From Tetracentron sinense (Eukaryota; Streptophyta; Magnoliopsida; Trochodendrales; Trochodendraceae), in NCBI GenBank assembly GCA_015143295.1, contig CM026553.1:3061912-3125911 (forward strand): a stretch of DNA of 64,000 nt. The letters are read 5' to 3'. A program made the position numbers and the translations under genes. Shown in pieces: positions 42,305 to 54,330 of this stretch. The notes under the pieces were generated by a model. The model had not been told where the DNA came from and searched no databases. It saw only the letters and a list, made by a program, of their open reading frames with translations. Every line of letters begins with the position of its first letter. Within the stretch, counting starts at the first letter, position 1.

Positions 42305-44556
42305 AATATTCATCACACACATTTCTCTTTACATATACCATATTCATCACATGCATTTCTAGTATCCGAACTATGATTGAATGGAACATACTAGCATCAT
42401 CACATATACAACATTTCACATACTTTTCAAACTTTCTTTCATTTCTTTTATTACACTTAACAAGTGCCTGGACTATGACGGAATGGAACACACTAGCTTC
42501 ATTTCTTGCTTTTACTTTACTTAACTAGTGCCCAGGCTATGATGGAACGAAACACACTAGCATTAGTCACTTTACTTGACTAGTGCCCGGACTATGGCGG
42601 AACGGAACACACTAGCAACTTTCACTTGCTTAACTAGTGTCCGGACTATGATGGAACGGAACACATTAGCATCATATCTTTTACTTTACTAGTGCCTGAA
42701 CTATGATGGAACGGGACAAACTAGCCTCTTTTCACTTGCATACTAGTGCCCGGACTATGATGGAATGGAACACACTAGCATCAACACACATATCATATCA
42801 TACACATACTTTACAAGCAAGTCCTAAAACCCCTTAAATCTAAATCACTCTTTAAGAAAAATATACTTTGATCAAACCCTTCTTTGAGCAAACAATACCT
42901 TGAGCAAAACCTATACTTTGATCGAAACAATACTTTAAACAAAAACCATACTTCGATCAAACCGATACATTGAACAAAACTCATACTTCGATCAAAACGA
43001 TACTTTGAGCAAAACCCATATTTTGAGCATAACAACACTTTCAACGAAAATCATACTTTGAGCAAAACAACATTTAATCAGAGATCATAATTTAAGAAAA
43101 AATCGTACTTTGAACGAAACAATTTTTTGAATGGAAACCATACTTAATTTAAGCGAAATCATACTTTTCAAAACTATATACTTTACTTTATTCGAAAACC
43201 ATATACTTGTATCATTTTCTTCATGTCTTTTATTTTCACTTTCCTATCTTTCATTCTTTTACTTCACTTATCCGAGTCAATCCGCTTACTTTACTTGGGA
43301 ATATCAGGTGGTTATTAGTGCTGGTACCTGGTCTAACGTACAGTAAACACCCACCCAATAACATCATTACTTGAGAATATCAGGTGGTTAGTGGTGTACT
43401 TTGTGCTAACACACTAAACACCCACCCAATTGCATCATTACTTGGGAATATCAGATGATTAGTGGTGTACCTTGTGCTAAAACACTAACATCCACCCAAT
43501 AGCATCATTACTTGGGAATATTAGATGGTTAGTGGTGTACCTTGTGCTGACACACTAAACACCCACCCAATAGCATCATTACTTGGGAATATTAGGTAAT
43601 TAGTGGCATACCTTGTGCTAACACACTAAACACCTACCCAATAGCATCATTACTTTTCTTTATTTCATCTTCTTTACTAGTCTTTTCGGATATCCGTACT
43701 TATAAAAACCTCGATCATGCATTTACACGTGCTCATATACATTTGTGAGTGGCATATAGGTAATAGGGTTTAACACATAACATATGCATTTCCATCATCA
43801 ATTCTTTATTCTAAGCATGCTCAAATTAGGCAATAAGACTTTAACAACATAGCATATGCATTTCGATTATCAATTCATTATTCTAAGCATGCTTGCATAT
43901 CATTTAGGCATACATTTTCAATTACTATGCATGCTCTTTGTAAAACAAGTACATCATTATTCTCCTTTTCATCAATAACCTTGCACATGAACCAATTAGT
44001 ATTATATTCGTAGGCATTTCATCAAACATTTCATTCTCATCATTTACTCTAATATATAATCCATTCACGTCATATAATGAAGCTTAACTAATTTAGTTTT
44101 CACTATTTTCATGCTTTCATTTTCATTTCTCAAAATGAATTCACAATAGTAATCTATAATATAACAAACTCTTCAATCCATCATAGAATAGCATACATTT
44201 CATTTCGATTTAAGCTAAGGAATTACAACAACAAGGTTTAGTAGAGAGTGTCAACTTGAAATCATTAATAATTATGCTTTCACAATTACTTTAAATGTTA
44301 CTTTCATAACAAAACCACCTAGTGTAGAATATCCACTTCAATTTATCAAACAAGCATACTTTGGAATTCATATTTCTAATTAGGGCATTATAACAAGTAT
44401 ATCTAGTAGAGAGTAATTGCAACTTTTCATAAAAAAAATCCATACATTCAATCATTTCCGATTAAAGAATTCATAACAAAGCTAGTTTGTAGAATGTATC
44501 TACCTTACGAGATCGATTCCCTGTGATCTAGAGCTTTAGAAAGAGTTAAGAATTTC
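42305..44556 (-). repeat. Left LTR of element K (partial, 3' LTR in element sense)
   Basis: Collinear with 49860-52220 of the right LTR, including three tandem blocks: ACTAGTGCCCGGACTATGAT units (42355-42785), CATACTTTGATCAAAACGAT units (42850-43190) and GGGAATATCAGGTGGTTAGT units of about 66 bp (43290-43655). Both ends are missing: the left is replaced by copy J and the right (U3, with the promoter) is lost at about 44556, where the sequence passes straight into K coding sequence. Confidence 0.82.
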
Positions 44557-44980
44557 GTCCTCGAAATTAGGACTACTCCACGAACAAGCGGGGATATTAT
44601 TCCCACACACTTCATCTTGTGCTCATAGGTGGCTTCTTTTGCCGAGTGATGCTGCCAACGCACCAAGGAAACAATCTTGTTCTGCAAGACTTGGCTTCCA
44701 ACCTGGATAGCATAAGCTCGACATACTTGGTCAATGACAACTGACTTGCTGATCGTAGTGAAAGTGGGCAACTCCCTATCTAACTGGCTTCAATTGAAAA
44801 AGAAACCTTAGCCAATCTAGGTGCGACAAAAATGAGTTGATCTGGTATTGATCAACCCATGGGTTTGGCATTTTCTTACTAGTAAGGTGCTCAACATCAT
44901 ACCAATCAAACATCAGTCAAGTGAAAGAAAAACGCCCATCAAATATAATTAGCAAGTTTATACACATAGGGCCACATACT
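44557..44980 (-). pseudogene. Protease fused to chromodomain end in element K
   Basis: Minus strand. Near 44915 the protease active-site block reads LINTRSTHF, where element G has LIDTGSTHSF. Both changed residues (D to N, G to R) are G-to-A changes. It continues as SQLDRELPTFTTISKSVV and QVCRAYAIQVGSQVL (about 44800-44700), then jumps directly to NKIVSLVRWQHHSAKEAT (44690-44640), the end of a Tekay chromodomain, and the block AATTTCGAGGACGAAATTCT that precedes the polypurine tract in this lineage. RT, RNase H and integrase are deleted. Frameshifts are present. Confidence 0.78.
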
Positions 44981-45278
44981 GAATATGTCGCGACCCAAAA
45001 CCCACCCTAGGAGTTAGAGTGAACTTTGGACGACTAATCATGACTTGCTTGACAACCAACCTGTAGAAACCCACAGAGCATATACAATAGAGGATATAAA
45101 TAGCGGAAACATATTCTAACATAGCACAGCGGAAGTCTAAACAAACCTCTATGTATATACGGATCCAAGTTTAATACAAGGAAATCAAAACAAAGAAAGT
45201 GCGGACATGCCCGCCAAAATACATGGATATAATCACTCATGCTCACCCACAGCTAATCCACTCAGAATCTAACTCCAC

Positions 45279-45398
45279 CTACTGATAACCCTCTATGGGA
45301 GGTTCCTCCAAAGGCTCCTCGACGTACTCCTCTTCCACCCATGGACCAGGAGCACAAACATCAAATGGAGCAGCAGCTCCCTCAGAACCTGCCGACAT
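45279..45398 (-). CDS. Conserved LTR micro-ORF, copy L, 39 codons
   Basis: Minus strand, ATG at 45398-45396. Reads MSAGSEGAAAPFDVCAPGPW, then VEEEYVEEPLEEPPIEGYQ and TAG. Same start, same length class and same acidic composition as copies E and G'. A GCTGAG/CTCAGC hairpin with TATTCCATG loop lies about 15 bp upstream (45410-45430), as in the other copies. It would be a leader ORF upstream of gag in an intact element. Fully open although the surrounding elements are dead. Function unknown. Confidence 0.6.
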   Translation of the reverse strand: MSAGSEGAAAPFDVCAPGPWVEEEYVEEPLEEPPIEGYQ

Positions 45399-45714
45399 AA
45401 GAAGTACGGCTGAGCATGGAATACTCAGCGGGTACTAAATACTAACCAACAGTCATAGTATACAGATAGCATACATAAAGTAGGAAACAATTTGCATATA
45501 TAGAACATGAACAATTCATATTATACAAGGAAGTAAAGCAATTTATAATCATGCTTGTATTTCGTAGAAAACCGATAAAACCTCTCGAAAACATCGTGCA
45601 CTTGACTTGGCTTGAAATATCTTTTCGTACTTGAAAACTTGTCATGATTTTCTTATCTTATCGTATCATGCATGTCATGTGTGTCGTGCCATGTCATGCT
45701 TGCTTGGAAAAGTA

Positions 45715-46050
45715 AACTACTTGTGAGGGAAGGGAGACCCTTCTTCCTAAATGCCCATGCTTTTCATGCCGTGTATCATGCTTGCTTGTTCGGAAAAGTA
45801 ATCTACTTGTGAGGGAAGGGAGACCCTTCTTCCTAAAATGCTCATGCTTGTCATGCCATGTCATGTCATGCTTGTATCATGCTTGGAAAAGTAAACTACT
45901 TGTGAGGGAAGGGAGACCCTTCTTCCTAAATGCTCATGTCATGTCCTTTCACTTGTGAGGTGTCCTTGTGAGATGTACTTGCGAGGGAAGGGAAACCCTT
46001 CTTATGATATGTATGTACTTGCGAGGGAAGGGAGACCCTTCTTATGATAA
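45715..46050 (-). repeat. Tandem block in LTR L
   Basis: Five units with GAGGGAAGGGAGACCCTTCT spaced 55-130 bp apart. The equivalent block in G' is at about 55280-55480, and a related one in E is at 38085-38215. Confidence 0.8.
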
Positions 46051-46959
46051 TGCATGATTGGCTTGTCCTTGCCAAGAGCGAGGTAAAACATATCGTAGGA
46101 TATGTCCCACCTCTAACCATGTTCTTGAAAACCTCGATAACTCATGTCATGCATGCCGTGCCCGTGGGAACCGTGTACATACTTGCATTTAAATTTAAAG
46201 ACGACATTTGGGTAATTTCGCAACACATATAACATCAATGATTGAGCAATGTAATATTCATATCATTTAGGGAAAGCAAGAAACACACTATCATAGGCCC
46301 TAGCAATATTCAGAATTTATTAGGCATGCATTTACTAATTTACAGCTCACTTTATTCACCTTGGCATTTCATCAAACATAGTGTGTTCATTATGGATTTA
46401 CCCTACAACATGCTTTTCTAGATGGGTTTTACTCAAATCATACATGTATGTTCATTATTGGAACAATGCCCTCCCTATTTTAATCATCACCACACAACCA
46501 TTGGCATCCAATCGCCCATTCCATCTCCATTCACCATTCACAACCATCCATTTCATAGCACATGTGTAAATGAAGGAAAATAAAGAGAAATGAAGGGAAA
46601 GGAGGAACTATAACTAGGAGGGTAGCAAGAAGTACCGACCTTGAAGAAATGAGGAAGAAACCCCTTTCCAAAAACGACCGTGTAGCTACTGCCCTAGCTT
46701 GGAGAACGCTCTCCACGAGTGCTTGAGCCGAGATCTTGGAGAAGAGCCGAGCTTGAAGTAATCTAGGGTCTCAAAACCCCCTTGATTTCTCTTCCAAAGA
46801 CAAACCCTAGGTTGGAATCGCCTTCTCCCTTTTCTCCTATTCTCTCAAACTCTCTAAGTGTCGAATGATGCCCTAAAGGCTTGGGTTAAACTCTTAAGGT
46901 AAGAGTGAACCGACCAAAAGACCATAATACCCTTACTAAATTTCTGCAAGACGCGAGTA

Positions 46960-47125
46960 CCAAGCACGTTGAGCTGTGAATAGTGCCAAACACGTTGTGC
47001 TGTGAACAGTGCTGAACACGTTGTGCTGTGAACAGTGCCAAACTCGTTGTGCTGTGAATAGTGCCAACTCGTTGTGCTGTGAATAGTGCCAACTCGTTGT
47101 GCTGTGAAGGGTGCCGAACCCGTTG
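46960..47125 (-). repeat. U3 tandem array of LTR L, about 24-bp unit
   Basis: Six to seven units; plus strand CTCGTTGTGCTGTGAATAGT. In element sense ACTATTCACAGCACAACGAG. Same unit as the longer array in G' at 53975-54330. It occupies the position where E, F, H and J have GATCGATC palindromes. Confidence 0.85.
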
Positions 47126-47689
47126 TCCGTTGTGTTGTGCCTAGTGCTGAGCTCGTTGTCCGTTGTCTTATGTACAACGTGCCCGTCATGAGCTATACAG
47201 CGAACACGTTGTGCTGCACAACGTACCCGTTGTCTGTTGTACAACGGATGCACAACGTATACGTTATCAGAGTACATTGTCTATGCGTTGTCTGTGCCTT
47301 ATCAGAGCACGTAGTCAGAGCACGTTATCAGAGCTACGTCCTCAGCGCATAACCGAGCTACGATTGCCTGCAGGCCCAGACTGTTTTGGCCATATCTTTT
47401 AACTCGTTCGTCCGATTTTGACGATTCAACTTGCTTTGGGTTCGTACTTCGAAAAGGAACATTTCTGACATTTCGAAATTTCCAATTTCTTCCTTATTTA
47501 TTAATTATACCTCTTTAAAGGCAAAATGGTAATGAAAGTGTCATGTATTAAGCATGAAAAAGTCTGGGGCTCTACAGAATATTCACTCACTACATCATTT
47601 CATACAAAAGTTTCTATCGAAGTACTTCACACCACAACATTAGGTGCCTGGGCAACCTAATTTGACATGGCAAAGACTCAGCCCTAGTT

Positions 47690-48826
47690 CACCTAGCGAG
47701 ACGGCTGTGTGGGCTGCGGGGCCTTGGAGGCTTGGGATGACCCCTGCTGAGTAGCTGGTCTGGCTGGGGGCTTACAACCCTTAGGCTGGGCCGGTAGTGG
47801 ACGATTAGGATAATTTTTGATAATATGTCACTGGTCACCACAATGGTAACATCCACTAGTGAGTTTCTGGCAATCCTCAGAGTGTTTCCTCCTATAGTGG
47901 TCGTAGAGCTCCAATCCTGATGTAGAAGATGCAGGCTGCATAACTCGAGTAGCCGGAGTAGTAACAGGGCGAGGAACTTGTGGTGCAAGAGGAGGCCTAT
48001 GTGACTATATCGGTATAAAAGTAGGGTACGGGGTAGTCCTGGTCCTCTTCTCAGGCTGTGCTGAGCCACTGGACTAACCTCTAATCATGCATCTCCCAAG
48101 GCTACTGTCTCTCCTCCTAAAAAACTCCTCCGAATTCTTTCAGCGATCTTTGCCTTACCCACAATCTCCATCCAGGTCTCCACTTGAAGTACGGAGATCC
48201 GATCTCGAATGAAGGCCTTTAACCCTCTCTCAAACTTTCTGACTCACATGCTCTCAGTGGCTGCCCTATGCGGTGCAAATCTTAACAACTCTACAAACTT
48301 GGCCTCATACTCGGTCACACTCATCTCTCCCTGATCTAAAGTCATAAACTCTACCTCATGTTCTCTAACAAACTTGGGGAAGTACTGTCCGTAGAAGACG
48401 TCCAAGAATTCTCCCCATGTCCATGGCTCTCCTCCTTGGCGACATCCCTCTGTCTCAATGCCGATCTCCACCAATGGTCGGCTTCACCCCCATCACGAAG
48501 GAAGCTCAGTCCACTCGTTGTTCATCACTGTAGCGAAGCACTCAGAAGATCTTCTCCAGCTGCATAATCCATGCCTCTTCAACCATGGGGTCTATCATCC
48601 CATAGAAGGTAGGCGGATGGAGTATCCTAAATGCCTCAAGTCCAGAAGTGTGGGGTGCGGGTAGAGGCATAGGTGTAGGAGTAGCAGCAGACTGCCTGGT
48701 TGCAAGAATGGCCACGATGTCGACCATAGTTTCCAAAAGTTGGGAGAAATCGGGCTGTTCATTGCCCACTGGAGTCTCCCCTCCACTCCCTCTAGTCTGG
48801 TATCCACCCCTTGTATTGTGTCTCAT
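47690..48826 (-). pseudogene. Tekay gag remnant of element K
   Basis: Minus strand. Start chosen at ATG 48826 (MRHNTRGGYQTRG). Conserved parts: FRILHPPTFYGMIDPMVEEA and WIMQLEKIF (near 48600-48545), a frameshift near 48500, then the capsid core PWTWGEFLDVFYGQYFP, EVEFMTLDQGEMSVTEYEAKF and LLRFAPH (48430-48255), followed by VRKFERGLKAFIRDRI. Near 47850 a CCHC-type knuckle reads CYHCGDQ, then a stop where the family has G or W, then HIIKNY with the last C changed to Y. Both fit G-to-A changes. It lies about 270 bp downstream of the primer-binding site in element sense. Confidence 0.82.
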
Positions 48827-49076
48827 GATCAAATCTTGAGAGCAACAGTAACCCATGAGTCTAACTTGGAAACCAGTTCAAGCTGATAATTTACTAACAT
48901 AAAATACTCATAATATTGATAGTAATACTCCAAGGTATACACATAGTAATATAAGTATACGTTTTGGATTCCTAGCGAAGCTAAGACATAACTTCGGTTG
49001 AAGTCTCAACCGATTTTGGACTAAGACTAAATGATTAGTCTATACTTGGAATACAACTCGCTACATGGACCTACTG

Positions 49077-49093
49077 CCTATGCTCTGATACCA
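49077..49093 (-). other. Primer-binding site of element K
   Basis: Minus strand TGGTATCAGAGCATAGG, four bases inside the LTR end at 49098. It is the tRNA-Met-type site common in Tekay and copia elements. This proves the minus orientation of K. Confidence 0.88.
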
Positions 49094-49360
49094 ACTCTGT
49101 TGCGACCCAAAATCTGCCTAGAAGTTATGGGACTTTGGTTCGTGACTTATACTTCAAACCATCCTGCAAGAGCATTTAAAGCAATGCTAAAAAGCGGAAG
49201 CTAATTTTTTTCTTAACAATTAATCCATAACCGTATTCCAAGGACATAAACAAACATAATGAAGTAGAAGTCTAATGAGTAAACCAGTCTAACAATCGCA
49301 AACATGAGTGGACATCCCCACTTCAAAGCAAGTCTGAGTCCACATACACAAGTCACTCCC

Positions 49361-49519
49361 TCACCACTCAAAGCAATAACAGAGTCGCCTATCAAAGGCC
49401 CTCCCCTCCACAGGATGACCCAAAGTAGGATCCTCCTCCAAGTGCTCTTCCTCGAACCTTGGTTCCGGAGTGCAGATGTCAAGTGATGTACCTACTGAAA
49501 TAACAATTCGGCTGAGCAT
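49361..49519 (-). CDS. Conserved LTR micro-ORF, copy K, 52 codons
   Basis: Minus strand, ATG at 49519-49517. Reads MLSRIVISVGTSLDICTPEP, then RFEEEHLEEDPTLGHPVEGR and ends CYCFEW before TGA. The core D-I-C-x3-P-x2-E-E-E-H-x-E-E aligns with the other copies; the W after P is R here. The ATG lies in the loop of the GCTGAG/CTCAGC hairpin. Open throughout. The most diverged copy, so its alignment gives the most weight to the conserved core. Confidence 0.5.
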   Translation of the reverse strand: MLSRIVISVGTSLDICTPEPRFEEEHLEEDPTLGHPVEGRAFDRRLCYCFEW

Positions 49520-49959
49520 GGAATACTCAGCGTATACAAACCACTAAATAACCATGTTTTGAACATCAATAATAACATGCTCGCATATAGATAGAATAAT
49601 GCAGTTCAAAGCAAAACCAAGCAATATAACAATGCTTTAATCAGAGTACGGAAGCCATACTTCTTTTTCAAAACTAACATGTGCCTAATTTTTGAAAATC
49701 ATACTTCAATCAATACTTTTCTAATCTCAATTCAATCTCATATACACTAACTTTTCAAATCACATGCTTTTCGAAGTTTGCTTTAAAACAATACTTTCAT
49801 CATTTACATCATGCCTTTCTTTTTACAAGTAACATATATCACACATGCATTATTTCTTCATAGGTACCATATTCATCACATGCATTACTCTTTACATATA
49901 CCATATTCATAACATGCATTTCTCTTTACATATACCATATTCATCACATGCATTTCTAG

Positions 49960-51325
49960 TAACCGAACTATGATTGAACGGAACATACTAGCATCATCAC
50001 ACATACAACATTTCATATACTTTACAAAATTTCTTTCATTTCTTTTATTACACTTAACTATAGTTCCGACTATGATGGAACAAAACATACTAGCTTCATT
50101 TCTTGCTTTTACTTTACTTAACTAGTGCCCAGACTATGATGGAATGTAACACACTAGCATTTGTCACTTTACTTGACTAGTGCCTAAACTATGGTGGAAT
50201 GGAACACACTAGCATCTTTCACTTGATTAACTAGTGCTCGGACTATGATAGAACGGCACGCACTAGCATCCTATCTTTCACTTTACTAGTGCCCAGCCTA
50301 GGATGGAACAGGACACACTAGGCTCTTTTCACTTGTATAACTAGTGCCCGGACTATGATGGAACTGAACACACTAGCATTATCGCACATATCACATCATA
50401 CACATACTTTACAAATAAGTCCTTAAAGCCCTTAAATCCAAATCACTCTTTGAGCGAAACATACTTTGATCAAACCCTTCTTTGAGCAAACAATACTTTG
50501 AGCAAAACCTATACTTTGATCAAAATGATACTTTAAACAAAACCCATACTTCGATCAAAACGATACTTTGAACAAAACCCATACTTTGATCAAAACGATA
50601 CTTTGAGCAAAACCCATATTTTGAGCATAACAACACTTTGAGCGAAAATCATACTTTGAGCAAAACGATAGTTTAATAAGAGATCATACTTTAAGCAAAA
50701 ATTGTACTTTGAACGAAACAATTTTTTGAATGAAAACCATACTTCAAGCGAAATCATTCTTTTCAAAATTATATACTTTACTTTACTTTCTTCGAAAACC
50801 ATATACTTTTATCATTTTCTTCGTGTCTTTTACTTTCAATTTCCCATCTTTCATTCTTTTACTTCACTAATCCAAGTCAATCCTTCTTACTTTACTTGGG
50901 AATATCAAGTGGTTAGTGCCGGTACCTGGTCTAACGTACACTAAACACCCACCTAATAACATCATTACTTGGGAATATCAGGTGGTTGGTGGTGTACCTT
51001 GTGCTAACACACTAAACACCCACCCAATTGCATCATTACTTGGGAATATCAGATGATTAGTGATGTACCTTGTACTAACACACTAACATCCACCCAATAG
51101 CATCATTACTTGGGAATATCAGATGGTTAGTGGTGTACCTTGTGCTAACACACTAAACACCCACCCAATAGCATCATTACATGGGAATATCAGGTGATTA
51201 GTAGTGTACCTTTTGCTAACACACTAAACACCCACCCAATAGCTTCATTACTTAGGAATATTAGGTGATTAGTGGTATACCTTGTGCTAACACACTAAAC
51301 ACCCATCCAATAGCATCATTACTTT
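49960..51325 (-). repeat. Three consecutive tandem blocks in K right LTR
   Basis: Block 1 (49960-50385): about seven 60-bp units with ACTAGTGCCCGGACTATGAT. Block 2 (50450-50800): about ten 34-bp units with CATACTTTGATCAAAACGAT. Block 3 (50893-51325): six to seven 66-bp units with TTACTTGGGAATATCAGGTG. The same blocks and order are in the left LTR. Confidence 0.88.
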
Positions 51326-52376
51326 TCTTTCTTTCATCTTCTTTACTTGTCTTTTCGGATACCAGTACTTATAAAAACCTCGATCATGCATTTACGCGTG
51401 CTCATATATATTTGTAAGTGACATATAGGCAATAAGGGTTTAACACATAACATATGCATTTCCATCATTAGGTCTTTATTCTAAGCATGCTCACATTAGG
51501 CAATAAGACTTTAACAACATAGCATATGCATTTCATTATCAATTCATTATTCTAACCATGCTCGCATATCATTTAGGCATACATTTTCAATTACTAAGCA
51601 TGCTCTTCATAAAACAAGTGCATCATTATTCTCATTTTCATCAATAACCTTACATATGAACCAATTAATACTATATTCATAGACATTTCATCAAACATTT
51701 CATTCTCATCATTTACTTTAATATATAATCCATTCACATCATATAGTGAAGCTTAACTAATTCAGTTTTCACTATTTTCATGCTTTCATTTTCATTTCTC
51801 AAAAGGAATTCACAATAGTAATCTATAATATAGCAAACTATTCAATCCATCATAGAATAACATACATTTCATTTTGATTTAAGCTAAGAAATTACAACAA
51901 GAAGGTTTAGTAGAGAGTATCAACTTCAAATCATCAATAATTATGCTTTCTCTATTACTTTAAATGTTAGTTTCATAACAAAACCACCTAGTGTAGAATA
52001 TCCACTTCAATTTATCAAACAAGCATGCTTTGGAATTCATATTTTTAATAAGGGCATTATAACAAGTATATCTAGTAGAGAGTAATTACTACTTTTCATT
52101 AAAAAAAAGTCATACATTCAATCATTTCCAATTAAAGAATTCATAACAAAGCTAGTGAGTAGAATGTATCTACCTTACGAGATCGATTCCTTACGATCTA
52201 GAGCTTTAAAAAGAGTTGAGAATGCTTGAAGGATGGATTCCAACTTGAGAAAGGAGATCCAAGCTTCCTCTTGCTCCTCCAAGAACTTTCTTTAGAAAAC
52301 TTAGGGGTTTGCTCCCTTCTTTGCCAAATTAGGTTAGATGGACTTAGAATATCCTAAAACCCCGAATTAGGTGTAC

Positions 52377-52561
52377 TATTTATAGTCCAAGGCGGTTAAA
52401 CCCCGAAAATCCACACTTAGCACAATTAAAAAAAAAAAAACTATTTTAACAACATTTGTTCGAACAAAAATGACACATTTCAAACGGAAATGGTTGCTGG
52501 ATTCAATTTATGGTCCATTTTCTGGCTTCGTTTAAACGAATAAGGCATTTGTTCGAACAAA
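52377..52561 (-). promoter_or_regulatory. TATA box and palindromes of LTR K
   Basis: TATTTATA at 52377-52384 (minus TATAAATA). Upstream in element sense: TTTGTTCGAACAAA at 52455-52468 and 52548-52561, and TTCGTTTAAACGAA at 52527-52540, all perfect 14-bp palindromes. Same palindrome length and position as in E, F, H and J, different core. Confidence 0.65.
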
Positions 52562-52946
52562 AGTCCCAGACTTTGTTTTTCTTCAGTTTTTCTTCCAACT
52601 TAGCTTCCTCTACTTAGGCTCACACTCATTTCAGCATCCTAAGACACCTTTTAGGATTAAAACCTTAGTCCAAAAGTTTTATTAACCTAGAGCATGACAT
52701 ATACTTTAATATTGACTATTTTTACCCTTTTCCCACAATTTGAACATTTCCTTCTTTCCCTTAACTATTTAAGCACCTAAATTACTTAGAGCACTTACCC
52801 TTAGTATTAAACATTCCCAGTATACATACACATACCCTTGATGAGATTCTCATTAGAATTTTACCCTGCACCCTACACTTAGAAGACTTTTGGCCTTTTC
52901 CAAACCTATGTAAAAAACACTATTCACTAAGTTTTCGGGGTTTACA

Positions 52947-53107
52947 GCACACGTCTCGGAATATAATTCCCTAAGGCACAGGTTCGGGGCATCACGTTTC
53001 ATTCTTATGAGACTTTTAACAATGACTCATGCTAGTGAGACTTGCGCAAGTGGTGTGATCCACTTTCATTAGGGTTAAAATAATTGACTTTTAACAATGA
53101 CTCATGC
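52947..53107. other. Spacer with a short direct duplication
   Basis: GACTTTTAACAATGACTCAT occurs at about 53030 and again at 53090. No element boundary is recognised; it separates K from the truncated start of G. Confidence 0.45.
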
Positions 53108-53974
53108 TATATGACGTAAAGTAGTTATGGTTCAAATTTTAGGTTAATCCGATAATAATTGAGTTCTATAGAATTATTCAAAGTTTAGTAGCAAAATTAT
53201 AAATAGGATGAATAGTAACCATGTGAATAGTGTTTCAAGAATAGTATTTTTAGCAATTCTAATCACTTTCCAACTCTAGTATTGCCTATATAAGGACCTT
53301 AACTCGTGAATTTTAGGTATTTTATCATTCTAAAACTTATTGGAGAAAAAAAGGAAAGAAAAACCTAGGGTTTCTCAAGGAGTTCTCAATAGAGAAGAAG
53401 GTAGAGAAAAGTTATTTTTGAGAGATCTAAAAGGGAAAATCAAAGGTTTTGTAAGGAGAAGAGCGTGAAGGCTTAAATCAAAGCCATTCGCAAGTGTTTG
53501 ATCATAGGGAAGCGATCGAGAGAGGTAAATATAGGTTCCTTCCTACCAATAGGAATGATTTTTAATATAAACAACGAGAAATAGTTGGATTTAAAGAAAG
53601 AAATAAGATCAAGCATGTCATTTTATGAATCCCTTATGAAAGTGTTTATAATTTTAAGAGATGTTTTCTTATGATGTTAGTGTAGAACCCCGGACCTTTT
53701 CACAGTTAATACATGACACTCTCGTTGTCATTTTTGCCTTTTTAAGAGGTATAATTAATAAATAAGGAAGAAATTGGAAATTTTGAAACGTCAGAAATGT
53801 TCCTTTTCGAAGTACGAACACAACACAAGTTGAATCGTCACAATCGGATGAACGAGTCAAAAGATATGGCCAAAACAGTCTGTACCTGTAGGAAATCGTA
53901 GCACAGACAACATACTCTGATAACGTATACTGTGTGCATCCGTTGTACAACTCACCACGGGCACGTTGTGCAGC

Positions 53975-54330
53975 TCACCACGAGTTACACTATTCACAGC
54001 ACCACGAGTTGCACTATTCATGGCACCATGAGTTGCACTATTCATGGCACCACGAGTTGGCACTATTCACAGCACCACGAGTTGCACTATTCATGGCACC
54101 ACGAGTTGCACTATTCATGGCACCACGAGTTGGCACTATTCACAGCACCACGAGTTGCACTATTCATGGCACCACGAGTTGCACTATTCACAGCACCACG
54201 AGTTGCACTATTCATGGCACCACGAGTTGCACTATTCATGGCACCACGAGTTGGCACTATTCATGGCACCACGAGTTGCACTATTCACAGCACCACGAGT
54301 TGGCACTATTCACAGCACAATGTGTTCAGC
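53975..54330 (+). repeat. U3 tandem array of LTR G', 24-25-bp unit
   Basis: About fourteen units of CACGAGTTGCACTATTCATG or the variant with TTGGCACTATTCACAGCAC. Long reading frames across it in all three frames are by-products of a period divisible by or close to three. Short related words (ACTATTCA, GAATAGTG) occur upstream of the TATA box in several other LTRs here. Confidence 0.92.

Larger units (their letters stand above)
44986..47576 (-). mobile_element. Solo LTR L (Tekay-like, minus strand)
   Basis: Begins TGTCGCGACCCAAAACCCAC, ends GGGGCTCTACA, flanked by GAATA at 44981-44985 and 47577-47581. 2591 bp. Inserted within the internal region of K. Close relative of G' (same arrays, same micro-ORF), in opposite orientation. 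Confidence 0.9.
49098..52946 (-). repeat. Right LTR of element K (5' LTR in element sense)
   Basis: 3849 bp, left end TGTTGCGACCC, right end GGGGTTTACA. It contains the micro-ORF, three tandem blocks (about 49960-50385, 50450-50800 and 50893-51325) shared with the left LTR, a donor-like site at 52173, a TATA box and a palindrome set. The left LTR lacks the promoter third. Confidence 0.88.

Noticed and set aside
41942-42322. 126-codon minus frame rich in VPVPGL
   Set aside because: Product of the 60-bp tandem array in LTR copy J.
46854-47402. Frames of 68-113 codons on both strands near the L array
   Set aside because: Array-derived, overlapping on both strands and in several frames.
53975-54330. 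CRISPR-like appearance of regularly spaced repeats
   Set aside because: Plant DNA, no unique spacers, no cas genes; the units are contiguous tandem copies within an LTR.
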